From contig OW388292.1 in the NCBI GenBank assembly GCA_936450465.1, positions 25,140,652-25,204,651 of the forward strand: a stretch of 64,000 nucleotides of DNA, given 5' to 3'. Of the stretch, positions 14,437 through 27,203 are shown in pieces. The notes beneath the pieces are model-generated. The model ran no database searches and was not told the origin of the DNA. It worked only from the letters and a program-made list of their open reading frames with translations. Position 1 is the first letter of the stretch. The number at the start of each line of letters is the position of its first letter. The position numbers and the translations under genes were made by a program. The stretch comes from Gibbula magus (Eukaryota > Mollusca > Gastropoda > Trochida > Trochidae).

Positions 14437-15513
14437 ACTAGGTACATATGATATACAGTCAGTAGGTCATTGATGACAGCTAGTAGAAACCTTCACTGGA
14501 GAGAAAGGACATGGGATACTCTGCTTGTGTGGGTCACTGATACAAGTCGTACAAACATTCAGTTAGAGAGAAAGTATTCACACTTCCTCCTACAAGCCGT
14601 AGCTTTGATATCAGAGAGGTAACACTGTTAAAGCATATTCACGTGCCGATGTTAAATAGGTCAGGCGAACCATTGTGTTCTGTATTTGTCTGAATGAATG
14701 ACATACAAAACCATGTGTATCTCGTGTTCGGTTTGTTCCAGGTAATCCCAATATACACAGCACTTGCTGTACACTATACCATGCGGGTCATTAGAATACA
14801 TCGCGTTATGATACACCTGAGCTTGATGTTCTTTGATGTTGCCGCCAGGTAAGGTCAGTGTCACGTGATAAATTAGAGATTCTGACCTGTCAGTAGCATT
14901 CAAATACCGATTTGCTCCAACTCTTAGATATTCTGTATTGCGAAACTTGTAGCTTACCTGTAAAGAATTACAGGTAAATACAAATGTTTTGATTGGTTGC
15001 CTTGTACCTGTAATATACAGGTATGTAAACCTTCGTTAGTGAGATTGAGTGTTACCGAACTATCCGTATATACACGGTCCTCTCAGCACCATTCTCTTAC
15101 AGTGTGTTACATTTTATCTTTAAAAAAATGTTTTTGTAATAATTGTATTTTCTATGGTCGTTGCACATGTGCAAATATGTAAGTGTATAGACACCTAATG
15201 TAAACCAACGGTAAACGGAAACGATACTGATATGTCACATGAACCCTGTTCTTGTGTAAAGATGTGTGCCTCCTCCCTCTATATGTAAAAAAATCTGTAT
15301 TGCTTGTTTGGCACATCTCGACTATAAGACCCGCGAAGCTGTGTTTAAAATAAAATGTGGATATGATCCATATTTTATATTTACTGGTTTGAAAGGGACA
15401 CCATTAATTCACCAGTTAAAATATTGTAAGCTGAATAAACAATCATATCATAAAAGCTATGCAGTTAAATGATGGGACCTGTTTATCCGGGAGAACAGAT
15501 ACTAATATTGAGG
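14437..15513. other. Intergenic with two short palindromes
   Basis: No supported gene. Two small inverted repeats lie close together: ttacctgta / tacaggtaa near 14954-14976, and tacctgtaatatacaggta near 15006-15024. The frame at 15266-15472 (68 codons) has no recognisable domain. Confidence 0.5.
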
Positions 15514-15582
15514 GGCTAGTGGGTGAGCGGTCAAAAGCACCTGTCTGCCATCCAGAGACCTTACGGTTCCAGAATCGAACCC
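15514..15582 (+). repeat. tRNA-like SINE head
   Basis: The stretch contains gtgggtgagcggtcaaaagc, which resembles an internal A-box of a Leu/Ser-type tRNA. About 30 bases later comes ggttccagaatcgaaccc, which resembles a B-box. It does not fold convincingly as a full tRNA with an acceptor stem, so I read it as the tRNA-derived head of a decayed SINE. Confidence 0.5.
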
Positions 15583-15866
15583 AATAAATCAACCAATAAG
15601 AAGAGAAGATAGCTTTAAGTTTGAGCTATTAGGTATATTTTGGTATAAGTTATTAAGAATAATAATGTAATAATGTGCAATAATGTGCAATAATGCGCAA
15701 TGTGTATAGTGCGAATAATATGTATCCGATTCAAATCTTATTCATTTTACAAGCGCTTCAGAATCTACTGAATTTAAGCACAATCGTAGACCGAATGGAA
15801 GAATAGGAGTAGAAGATAAATATACTCTTATAAATATATCTTTACCATGTGTAGAAGAGCGTCCTT

Positions 15867-16016
<150 letters not shown>

Positions 16017-16930
16017 CATTCAATGAACGTTAATATACCACAATGTTCTCTTACACGTATATGTTTCTGTCACAAGAACGTCAACTTGGTATTTGACAGT
16101 CTAGATCTGGTGTTGTCGCATGAAGCTAAGGTACTGCTCAAGCGCAATCAGAATAATTGATACGAGTCTTATGATGTAGACTTCAACATGGTTCTGCAAC
16201 ATCGTAAACACATGGCTCGATATAGGTTAATGGATGTGGACACAGTTGTAGCAGACGTGATGTGTGTTGTAAGCGGCATGCAGAGCCCTGTCAGGAGCTC
16301 TCAGAGTATGTAGAACACGCAGACGACATGACACTCGTACAAGCAGACGACACCTATCTGACCTCGTTCTGACACTCTGAAGCGTCGCTCATGACGTCCT
16401 TTGCTTCAAGTAAACTCAGAGATGGTCCAAGTTTCTTACCTTTGTATAAATACCAACATTCTAGTGGTCTGGACGAATACTAACAATTTTGACTGGTTTT
16501 TTTTTACCTCTTTCTATGACGGTAGATTTTTAAGTTACATAAGTTCCACAATATAAAACTTTATTACGACTTCATAGAAGTCAAACTTGAATTTCTATCA
16601 AAACAGATTCTATTGATCAGTAACACATAAATTCAATAAGAAAAAGTATTTAAAATCACTGAAAGCCTGCGGTGACATCTTTTGTTCTCGAAAATGCTGG
16701 AATATATTTTACCCAAAACCATAGCATCAGTTAATTCTACATACATGAGAAAATTTAGTAGAGAGAAAGTAAGTGTAATGTTTGAGAAAAAGAAATCAAT
16801 GCAACAGAGATTCCAAGGACAAATTCGAGGAATAAAATATGATCGTAAAACAATATTATTAGTCGAATACATTGATAAAATAACGGAAAAGAGCATTTAG
16901 CCAATCAGAAGATGTTTAAACAAATATACA
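16017..16930. other. Intergenic, no gene seen
   Basis: AT-rich spacer between the CT microsatellite and the purine minisatellite. Two overlapping frames on opposite strands at 16633-16900 (72 and 87 codons) have no recognisable domain and cannot both be real. I annotate neither. Confidence 0.5.
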
Positions 16931-18806
16931 AGAGAGGGTGCAGAGAGCAAGATAGAGAGTAGAGGCAGCGACATAGAGAGAGAATCTGAGAGAGAAAAAT
17001 AGAGAGTGGAGGCAGCGAAAAAAAACATAAAGAGAGAATCTGAGAGAGAAAGATAGAGAGTGGAGGCAGTCACATAGAGAGAGAATCTGAGAGAGAAAGA
17101 TAGAAAGTGGAGGCAGCGACATAGAGAGATAATCTGAGAGAGAAAGATAGAGAGTGGAGGCAGTCACATAGAGAGAGAATCTGAGAGAGAAAGATAGAAA
17201 GTGGAGGCAGCGACATAGAGAGAGAATATGAGAGAGAAAGATAGAAAGTTGAGGCAGCGACATAGAGAGAGAATCTGAGAGAGAAAGAAAGAAAGTGGAG
17301 GCAGCCACATACTGAGAGAGATAATCTGAGAGAGAAAGATAGAGAGTGGAGGCAGCGACATAGAGAGAGAATCTGAGAGAGAAAGATAGAAAGTGGAGGC
17401 AGCCACATACTGAGAGAGAGAATCTGAGAGAGAAAGATAGAAAGTGGAGGCAGCGACATAGAGAGAGAATATGAGAGAGAAAGATAGAAAGTTGAGGCAG
17501 CGACATAGAGAGAGAATCTGAGAGAGAAAGAAAGAAAGTGGAGGCAGCCACATACTGAGAGAGATAATCTTAGAGATAAAGATAGAGAGTGGAGGCAGCG
17601 ACATAGAGAGAGAATCTGAGAGAGAAAGATAGAAAGTGGAGGCAGCGACATAGAGAGAGAATCTGAGAGAGGGCTGAGAGAGAAAGATAGAGAGTGGAGG
17701 CAGCGACATAGAGAGAGAATCTGAGAGAGAAAAATAGAGAGTGGAGGCAGCGAAAAAAAACATAAAGAGAGAATCTGAGAGAGAAAGATAGAGAGTGGAG
17801 GCAGTCACATAGAGAGAGAATCTGAGAGAGAAAGATAGAAAGTGGAGGCAGCGACATAGAGAGATAATCTGAGAGAGAAAGATAGAGAGTGGAGGCAGTC
17901 ACATAGAGAGAGAATCTGAGAGAGAAAGATAGAAAGTGGAGGCAGCGACATAGAGAGAGAATATGAGAGAGAAAGATAGAAAGTTGAGGCAGCGACATAG
18001 AGAGAGAATCTGAGAGAGAAAGAAAGAAAGTGGAGGCAGCCACATACTGAGAGAGATAATCTGAGAGAGAAAGATAGAGAGTGGAGGCAGCGACATAGAG
18101 AGAGAATCTGAGAGAGAAAGATAGAAAGTGGAGGCAGCCACATACTGAGAGAGAGAATCTGAGAGAGAAAGATAGAAAGTGGAGGCAGCGACATAGAGAG
18201 AGAATATGAGAGAGAAAGATAGAAAGTTGAGGCAGCGACATAGAGAGAGAATCTGAGAGAGAAAGAAAGAAAGTGGAGGCAGCCACATACTGAGAGAGAT
18301 AATCTTAGAGATAAAGATAGAGAGTGGAGGCAGCGACATAGAGAGAGAATCTGAGAGAGAAAGATAGAAAGTGGAGGCAGCGACATAGAGAGAGAATCTG
18401 AGAGAGGGCTGAGAGAGAAAGATAGAGAGTGGAGGCAGCGACATAGAGAGAGAATCTGAGAGAGAAAGAAAGAAAGTGGAGGCAGCCACATAGAGAGAGA
18501 ATCTGAGAGAGAAAGATAGAGAGTGGAGGAAGCCACATAGAGAGAGAATCTGAGAGAGAATCTGAGAGAGAAAGATAGAAAGTGGAGGCAGCGACATAGA
18601 GAGAGAATCTGAGAGAGAAAGATAGAAAGTGGAGGCAGCGACATATAGAAAAAGAATCTGAGAGAGAAAGATAGAAGGTGGCGGCAGCGACATAGAGAGA
18701 GAATCTGAGAGAGAAAGATAGAAAGTGGAGGCAGCCACATAGAGAGAGAATATGAGAGAGGGCTGAGCGAGGGTTGAGAGAGAAAGATAGAAAGTGGAGG
18801 CACAGA
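16931..18806. repeat. 47-bp purine-rich minisatellite, 1.9 kb
   Basis: About 40 tandem copies of a 47-base unit with the landmarks gtggaggcagcgacat, agagagagaatctgag and agagaaagatag. Variants include catactgagag insertions, cagtcacat, gttgaggcag and ataatctgag. The + strand is almost entirely purine, and runs of GA separate the landmarks. Reverse-strand frames of 193-356 codons (Ser/Leu/Phe-rich) stay open only because the units lack stops in several frames at once. They are not genes. The array includes a large internal duplication, listed separately. Confidence 0.95.
16955..18424. repeat. 735-bp higher-order tandem duplication
   Basis: Within the 47-bp array, the block 16955-17689 recurs at 17690-18424. 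Rare variants line up at a constant offset of 735 bases: the cgaaaaaaaacataaag unit at 17016 and 17751, and the cttagagataaag unit at 17569 and 18304. In the parts I compared the two copies are identical apart from one base near the left edge. The match continues about 40 bases past the second copy and then diverges. Confidence 0.9.
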
Positions 18807-19480
18807 CAGACAGAGGTAAAGATGTGAAGAAAGAGATATACTTATGTGTGGTATCTCCGTTAATTCTGTCACCATCCTTCATGTAGCTACTACACAAGGA
18901 TTTACCTCTATAATCCAGCTAATGCGTCAAGAGTCAGAACTGTCATAATCTCCCCAAAGAACCAGTAAATATGATCAAAAGTAAACGGCTTTTATCGTCA
19001 TAAATTCTCAAACCAAATACTGCATCAGTGTCATCTGAAATCACCTAGTACGCAGAAAAGGCGATGGATATAATCCACAATGTGTCTACTCACATTAATA
19101 CAAAGCTTTACTTGCCTTGAAACTCTTTTTTGTGCCTTGGAAACTCCTTTTTGTAGCCAATAGATGTAATTGAACGATTAACAGAATACTTTTCAAACAG
19201 CAGAGGAAAGTAGTTGGTAATTTTTTGTCAAATACATATATTAATATACTTTCCTCTCTGTATTGTCACAATGAAAAGAAAATTCATTAAAAAAATTTTT
19301 TTTTTTAAAAAGATCAAAAACAAATACTTGAGTTATATGGTATTTCCTGTTCGCAACATCTATAATATTAAATTCCGTAACCATTACTGATCTCTGAAGA
19401 GCTCAAGCGATTCCTGCTGGGCTGTATTAACCCTTTGTGTTTTATAACACGGTACATAATACCGACAGACTGAAATTACC
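18807..19480. other. Intergenic, no gene seen
   Basis: AT-rich spacer with homopolymer A/T runs near 19290-19310. I see no gene, tRNA or array. Confidence 0.5.
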
Positions 19481-19560
19481 ATAGTCTATTCTCCTCGCCG
19501 CTAATGGCTGCAATACTGCCGAAGCGGCGTTAAACAATAACTCACTCACTCTAAGGCTGT
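19481..19560 (+). repeat. Dispersed repeat tail, abalone-like
   Basis: Contains tgccgaagcggcgttaaac followed by aacaataactcactcactc, ending in a short tact/cact run. I associate this wording with a very common interspersed (SINE-type) tail in abalone sequences. That is recollection and should be checked by a search. The start of the element is not clear. Confidence 0.5.
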
Positions 19561-19679
19561 CGTTTCTGTCTATGTAGTGAATGTGGTGCTCACATGTTAT
19601 CGATCGAGATCAACTATGTTACTTTTATTATTTAGAGAATCGTTATTAATATTTCCAAAAAGCTAAGTGGAAGTGAATA

Positions 19680-19985
19680 ATGATAATACATCCATTTACA
19701 GAGCGCACTTATCCATCCACTCAGTGGTTGTTCAAGGCGCTATAGGAGTGTTATTAACCTGGTCTAACCCAAGCTGACATATCTGTCGGTAAAAGGCCAC
19801 CTCTAACACACTGAACTGTTACCAGGTACCCATTTGCTGCTGGGTGAACAGAGGCTATTTTTGAACACCGTAAGTCTCTTCACTCATGCCTCAGTGGAAG
19901 CTGGGAATCAACCATCGAAACTCTCAGTTGTATACAACAATGAAGCGGGTGTCCCGACCATCCAGCTATTTATGCCCGATGTTGC
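19680..19985 (+). repeat. Dispersed repeat with conserved core
   Basis: Contains the landmarks ttacagagcgcacttatcc, gttcaaggcgctataggag, ttaccaggtacccatttgct and gctgggtgaacagaggc, followed by a segment resembling ctgggaatcaaccatcg. This wording is typical of a widespread interspersed repeat of marine invertebrates. No coding capacity is visible. It lies 120 bp after the preceding repeat tail, so the two may belong to one composite insertion. Confidence 0.55.
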
Positions 19986-20560
19986 TGAACTACTGAAAGC
20001 GGTCAACTGAGGTGTGCACAGAACAAGTGAAAAAAAGGTGGAAATGATGAATGGGTTTGGTAGAGGTTTGATAAGGGGAACTTGCTGTTTTGATATAATG
20101 CTTTGTTAAATCTAAAGTTAACAACTAATACGAGTGCATCCGTAGATATGATTTGTGTCTTAAAATTATTACTTTCTGAAGGATACGATTGTGGGTTTTT
20201 TATATGAAAGTGTGTGAATGTCCATTTTCACTAATACATGCCATTGCCAGACAGGTACTTCTTCATAATTTCTCGAATACATTTTGTTTCGTGTTGTCGA
20301 AACAGATGACATTTACCATATCAATACAATGCAAATGTCAAATGCACATCTGGTTTCGTAACATTGCAATATATGTGAACCATATCTCTGATTTATCCTT
20401 ATTAATTGGTCATAAAGTTTCTTTGTAATTTATATGATGTTTATTGTATACCATGGAAGTTAAACTTTAACATTTCCAATCATTTCTGACATTTTGGGAC
20501 TTACAACGTTAGGAAACTAAGTGTGTGAATGAAGCAAGTGTGGTATGTAGCATTGAACAC
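19986..20560. other. Intergenic, no gene seen
   Basis: AT-rich. The open frame at 20189-20428 (79 codons) shows no domain or composition shift, and I treat it as chance. Confidence 0.5.
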
Positions 20561-20570
20561 AATTTCAAAA

Positions 20571-21965
20571 CGTCTTCGCTTTCTCATGTAGCACTCAACA
20601 TGAGGTCCCTTTTCATCAACCTTTAAGTTATTTTCTAATTTATCATTTAACACAACGTCTTCTCTTTATAAATGTACCATTCAACATATATAACATCTTC
20701 TCTTATGTTCATTTACCATCCAACATTTGGTCTTCGTTGGTGTACCCGTTCATTTACTATTCAACACAATCTCAGACACCATTGACACATCTGTTTCAGT
20801 AATGCAACATTAACATTATACCATAACGTCTTCCCTCATGTAACATTCAACATAGTGTCTTCCCTCATGTAACATTCAACATCGTGTCTTCCCTTATGCA
20901 TGTAACATTCAACATAGTGTCTTCCATCGTGTAACATTCAACATAGTGTCTTGCCTCATGTAACATTCAACATAACTTATTCCATCGTGTAACCTTCAAC
21001 ATAACTTCTTCCCTCGTGTAACATTCAACATAGTGTCTTATCTCATGCATGTAACATTCAACATAATGTCTTCCCTCATGTAACATTCAACATTTCTTCT
21101 TCCCTCGTGTAACATGCAACATAACTTCTTGCATCGTGTAACATTCAACATAACTTATTCCCTCGTGTAACATTCAACATAACATCTTCCCTCATGTAAT
21201 ATTCAACATAACGTCTTCCCGCATTTAACATTTTACATAACGTATTCCCTCGTGTAACATTCAACATAAGGACTTCCCTCGTGTAACATTCAACATAACG
21301 CCTTCCCTCGTGTAACATTCAACATAACGACTTCCCTCGTGTAACATTCAACATAACGACTTTCCTCGTGTAACATTCAACATAACGACTTCCCTCGTGT
21401 AACATTTAACATAACGTATTCCCTCGTGTAACATTCAACATAACGCCTTCCCTTGTGTAACATTCAACATAACGCCTTCCCTCATGTAACATTCGATATA
21501 ACGTATTCCCTCATGTAACATTCGAGATAACGTATTCCCTTATGTAACATTCATCATACCGTGTCCCCTCATGCAACATTCAGTATAACGTTTTCCCTCA
21601 TGAAACACTCATCATAACTTCTTCAACCATGTAATATTTAACACAATGTATTCCCTATAACGTCTTTCCTCCGTAACATTTAACATAATGTCTTCCCTCA
21701 TATAACATTCAACACAACGATTTCCCTTATGTAACACTTATAATAACGTCTTTCGTCCAGAACATTCGCGATAACGTCTTCTCTCATGTAAAATTCAACC
21801 TCATGTATTCCCCATTTAATATTCAACATAACGTTTACACTCATGTAATATTCACCATACTGTCTTCCCTTATGTACAATTTTTCATAACGTCTTCTCTC
21901 ATGTAACATTCAGTATAACGTCTTTCCTCGTGTAAGATTGAACGTCTTCTCTCTTGTACCTTTCG
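20571..21965. repeat. 29-bp minisatellite, ~1.3 kb, decayed at both ends
   Basis: The tandem unit is about 29 bases long; landmarks are cgtgtaacattcaacataac and gacttccct. Copies between about 21240 and 21480 are nearly uniform. Copies before 20820 and after 21540 drift in sequence and length (for example atgtaacattcatcatacc, tcttccctcatataacattc). This pattern of a young centre and old edges is expected if turnover happens mainly inside the array. Confidence 0.9.
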
Positions 21966-24900
21966 GAAGCAAATCTCCTGTCATTTACAATTGAGCAGAA
22001 CCACTTTCTGTCATGAGCCATTTAACATAAATATTATTGTGATTGATTTCTAGTTCACATTCAGATGTAACGCGACTAAGATCTGATAGTCTTATATTAC
22101 ATGCTGTCCAGTTGAATTATTGTTCTGTTACTCATTATTCACGGTGTTTCCCAGCTCAAGAATGGAATCCTCCATGCGTCTTTAAACAAATATACATTGT
22201 GCAAAATAACAAACACCAGCTAGACGCGTATAAAACAATGGAGTCAATATATATTCCATCGGGAAGCGTTTGAGGTATTTAAGGCCTACTTTCTTACGCG
22301 GATGGAACTTCCGGCGGAAGTGTGAAGAGTCAAAGGCGACATATGTGAATATGCTGAGGTATGGATATATTACAAATAATCAAAGTAGCGCATTGATCAA
22401 ATATTACTCGCAGTCTGCATTTATTTAAACTACGAGTCGTTGTGCCATACCTCTCGTCAGGCATTTCCAATCGTAATATTTCATCTTAACCGAGTATTAT
22501 ATTGAAATTGTATAAACACTTCTGTTATTTGGGTTTTTATCAAATAATAACAAATGAATAAATCACGTCTGCTATCAATTCGGATTGTAAACTGTTCATG
22601 TTGTTCCTGGCATAATCAACTCCAGGTGTGCACTCAGGTAAATCTAGAATTTTAAAACGAGCGTTTAGGTGTCCTTTGAGTTAACCATCACAAATTTAGA
22701 TGATCATACATACATCAGTTTTTTTTATATTAAATGAATAACAAAATCATTTTAACAATGTTTTGTAAATCCATTAACCAAGCTTAGGGTATCATATGTC
22801 AAAGAAAATAAACACAAATATTTTGTTACACAAACAGGAATAAGTATAAAATATCAACTATCAATTGACATGTACTATTTTGCTAGGGTCACTACAGCTG
22901 ATGTGGGGAAACATGAACCTGCCGATGTACCTGTCCCCCCGTGACCTTACAGATACACAGCGTTGTGTCAAACTGGACATTTGTCAACATGTCAGAATAG
23001 TAACTACCTGGCGGCCACATCAAAGAGATTAGATTGGCTGGTAGATGAAGACAAGATAGACAGTGACAGGTGACAGTCCTAGCTATATAGCTTTCACTGC
23101 CACCGGTCAAATGAAGTAGCTTTTCTTATTAAAGGTTTCTCTTTTACAGCCACATTTGTATGTTGTATTATAAATGTTAATTATTCATGTGTACATATGG
23201 TTGTATATGCTTTAATGCTTTAATACACTAAATGTAACTTTCTATTTCATTATACTGAAGTCTTACCGACATGTTTTTATTTCTTATGAATGAAATGTGT
23301 TAGGGCTAACAAGCCACTGTTGTATATGTTTGTAAAATGTGTTACATGTAGTATAGAATAGAGTAGAATGATAAAAATCAATATATACCACTTCTACTTA
23401 TAATACCAATACTAATACTAAGCGTCTATAACTGTCTAATTTATGAACTGAATATTAAAATCAAGATTATTTTTTTTTTTTAAATACTTTTTAGAAAGTC
23501 CTGAACTCACGATTCATGGTTCAGTGTTGGACAGGGAATCCACTCTTCAAACTCCCGGACTATCCATTTAAAAAGCGGTTCACCCATCTGGCAATAAACT
23601 TCTCCCATTGTTTCTGAACTTCACTAACAGCTGTTTTAGGGGCACGATCAATGTCAAGTGTTCTTTCAGATAGCTTGTTTTACTAACGGGAAACTGTCTG
23701 AAAATATTGATACACGTGGATCAGAATGACCTGATGTAAAACAAAAATAAACCAATGTTTTTTTGTTTTTTTTTAATGAAATAGTTTCAATATTTCAAAG
23801 AAAAGTTAATTCTCGGTTCTTGATATTAGTTTCAAGGTCACAGTCATGCTTTAAATTGTTCAACACATGAACCTGCTATTAAGTTTGTCAGCACGACAAT
23901 GGCATTGCTTTCAAGTTCACAGTGAGGTTTGAAAGTCAACACCCACACTGAAACCAATATCAAGAGAATGAAACTGTAATAAAACTAGTCTATGCGAATG
24001 TGCTGAAATATTTGAAGTTTTATTTCATATTAAGCCAATTGGATCTAAAAATATATTGTAACATTGCATGAATTTGAATAAACAATCAATATATTGTATT
24101 TGTTTAAAACTATTTCATTATCGATAAAATAAATATAAAAGACTAGCGGAGTTTTGCAGGGTGGTCTTCTTGGTCCACGACTATTTCAATCTTGTTAAGT
24201 GCGAGAGATGCCATCCTGTCCCCGGGTGAACTCTTGCCTTCCCCTGTCTTGCCGTGGCGCGTTAGGCAATCAAGAGAAATATCAAGTGTCAACAGAAAGA
24301 TCCTACATGGCTTTATTCACACTAGAGGCGCCTTTAAGCATTTGGAATGTGTCAATTTGTGGCACAGGAGGACGATACTCGCGCCCAAATCCACGTTGAA
24401 GTCACCATCAAAGTGAGATGAGCTGAGTGAATGTATGAACGTAAGTCTGACTTGCCTAATGAGCATTACGTTATGTGATAGGTCTGTGTCAAGTCTTAGT
24501 GTAGGTACACATTGTATCATCCTTACCTGCCCGAGTAAACGCCGACTCACCTTTGAGGTATAATGAAGGTTTAGCGCAACAATTAAGGGTTTTGTGAATG
24601 GGTGGGCGCCCTTCACATTTGAATGTCATTACTCAACACGATAACGTGACCGACATGAGTTAAATTCAATTTCAAATTTCTTTACCAATATTTCGCTTTT
24701 TGAATTCTTACTTTAAAAACAAGTTCAGGAATTTGGATGATCGTGACCCTTGTATGAAAACGATGAAACGCAGATATCATTCATGACCCTCACAGTACAC
24801 AGCAAAAAGGGAGGGTTCTGTCGCCATTTTGGATTTTTTTGCATGACGTGAAATGAAAACACGCTATACTATACCTAATTTCACAACTTTTTAATAACAT

Positions 24901-26319
24901 ACACTGACATAGTATTCACATAGTAGCACAGGACATTTACATAAACCTTTCATATTTCTTAAATTAAATTAATCACTAAAATCAAGATATTTTGTTTAAC
25001 TGGTATTTTCCTTTAAACTCCGGATTTCAAAGACAGTGTAGTGATAAAAACATCATTAAATTGTTAAAACAAGAATCAATTTTTAGAATAATAAAAAAGG
25101 GAATGTTTCATTCTCAACACTTTTGACAATATTGGCTGCCATTATTAAACTCGGTTAACGCTCGCAATATGTTCAATTAAAAACTTGGTATCTGTAGGTG
25201 AACTTTTGAAGTTATTTTGATCTAAAAGCAAATTAAAGTATAATCACAGAAAAAGAAGTTAAGTTTATATGAGTCTGATCATTAGTATGGCAATTAATTG
25301 AATGCTACTGAAACTATATGAAGTTATAACATCATATGACATTAAAAACACCTCCTTATATTCATAGTTTAAATGCTAACCTGTTCATTGATCATAGTCG
25401 AGTGTGGTATGTAGACTTTAATGCATCCTAAAGGTGTCTTATTTCATAACCGACATTGGATCTCAATATCACTAGATCTGGACACAGCACCGTGAAGACG
25501 TGATGATATCAGCGACACGTCAGTGTCTCATGGAGTCAGTACTTACCGTCTCCTGGGCTACAGCTGACCACGGAATGTACTTTCCAGTCTACTAGACTAG
25601 AAACCACAGAAATAACAGTAAATGGTTTTGCGATTTCGTTTTATTTTTTAAAAATCAATTTTTCGGGGTTACCTTATTAAATGACTTGGAAATGACGTTC
25701 TCGACCCAGTAACAGTTACCTTGTGGGATGGTGTTAATGTTGAATCGGTTCACCAGAGTAATGATATGAGGAATATGTGGCAGTTTGATTTGTTGGGAGT
25801 AAGTAGCGCCTTGATCATGCATTCATGTGTCGGAAAGTCCATTTAAATTTTATTATCTAAGTAAGGTTATATATAGAAAAGAGTAAACATCAGATGGTTT
25901 TGACTGGATCAATCTTCCATATAATATATAGTAACTGCGACGTCAACATGATTTCATATTAAGTATAGTTAAGTTTGGGCGTATATCCTTCAATAAAGAA
26001 TCTTTCTTTGATTTCCCTCAGCTCTTCATTCTCTGTGTGCATTTTGTAAATTGGACAGATTGTAAACTGGGGACTGCAAATCTTTGCGCATTCATCAAAA
26101 TGTTTCCCTGATGAACACTATGTTGTGAAACCGGTCGGAAATGAACTTATATGAAAGTTAATCTTCAGTATGTCATTTTTTAAGAATATATATAAGAGTG
26201 CTGTGATAATGGCGAGCTTGGAAATCAATGCCAAGCAATAATGAACTAAATACTATAACTTATTCTTGTTTAAATGAACACACATTCTTATTAATATAAT
26301 CGACTTTGGGTGTATGTTT
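21966..26319. other. Intergenic, no gene seen
   Basis: About 4.3 kb. Frames of 60-99 codons (22043-22273, 22892-23110, 24192-24416 and 24317-24616) overlap on opposite strands or lack any domain. GC content rises modestly at 22860-23110 and 24160-24560, but I see no splice-bounded exon with protein-like composition. The stretch 23460-26240 is AT-rich. Confidence 0.5.
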
Positions 26320-27200
26320 AAAACGTATTTTATTCCATGAAAAGGATCGGACCGGTAAACAAGCCCGATGGCTTATATAAACACCTCTCCTTAACATTAT
26401 AACATGAACAAAATCACGAGAATGGCATACATTTACATAAACAAGTAAAGGAATACAATGGATAAAATGTACAAGATAGAAATGACAATTTCGCGTTGAT
26501 ACAAATCTTATCATTCTTCTCTCAGGCCAGCTATCGTAAACATAACACTTCTTATAAATTGTTAAATCGTTTTGAAAAGCTTATAAAGAAATGAACTGAT
26601 TCGAGTATTTTCTGATTTATGTCTTTATCCACGTTCACATTTCCAAATAAAACACTTCTTATATCGAAACCCTTTCTATAAAAGTAACAGTTGGATCTTA
26701 GTGCAGTGTAGTTAGGACACGTAAGAAAGAAATGAAAAGCATCTTCGTTAATGTGACCACATGAGCAGGCAGGCGTGTCATATATACATCTTTTGAATTT
26801 GTCTCCATTTAAATCACTAAAGCCGAGCCTGAGACGACAGTGCGAGATTTGTAAAAGCCGGGGTCCAAAATTAAGGTCAAAATAAGTATAACTGCAAACG
26901 TTATTTTGTAAAACCCGTTTGAAATCATCTATCGATTCTGAATGCTTCAGATTATCGGGAAGCTCATTCCATAGTCTGATCGTGTCTGGAATGAAAGATC
27001 GAGCATAGGATTCGGTTTTACAACGTGGATTTTGGAGGTTGAACTGGTTTCTAAGATTGTAGTTGGATTATCATTTAGATAAGCTGGTGTTAATCTATTA
27101 ATCATTTTATAAAATAGGCATAGTTTAGATTCTGCTCTTCTTTCTTTTAGCGGCTTTTGGTGTATCATGTGTACCAATGGACATTTTTTATCACAAAATA
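26320..27200 (-). mobile_element. LINE 3' end (5'-truncated)
   Basis: The reverse strand carries the C-terminal part of a non-LTR retrotransposon ORF2 and its 3' untranslated region. After the stop at 26552-26554 the 3' UTR contains tataagccatcgggcttg and an AATAAA near 26335 (reading on the minus strand), typical of LINE tails. No target-site duplication was identified, and the catalytic reverse-transcriptase core is absent. The family differs from the two LINEs at 47.8-52.3 kb. Confidence 0.75.
26552..27177 (-). pseudogene. LINE ORF2 C-terminal fragment
   Basis: Two adjoining frames read as one degraded LINE C-terminus. The upstream part (27177 to about 27000) includes RRAESKLCLFYKMINRLTP, the segment after the thumb that is typical of animal LINEs. 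After a frameshift near 27000, a stop-free stretch of about 145 residues includes DTIRLWNELPDN, a C-terminal zinc-knuckle-like segment (ACSCGHINEDAFHFFLTCPN, with Cys-x-Cys, His and Cys spaced as in these elements) and a natural stop at 26552-26554. That stretch has no internal Met, so a search for ATG-started frames misses it. The polymerase motifs and the endonuclease are missing, so it is a 5'-truncated dead copy. Confidence 0.75.
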
Positions 27201-27203
27201 TAT

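Noticed and set aside
16916..18897. Reverse-strand frames of 193-356 codons rich in Ser, Leu and Phe
   Set aside because: They lie exactly on the 47-bp minisatellite, are open in several frames at once and encode the repeat unit over and over. No non-repeat domain is attached.
20571..21965. CRISPR-like regular repeats
   Set aside because: Repeat units are contiguous without unique spacers, and the DNA is eukaryotic. The same holds for the 15-, 18-, 22- and 43-bp arrays.
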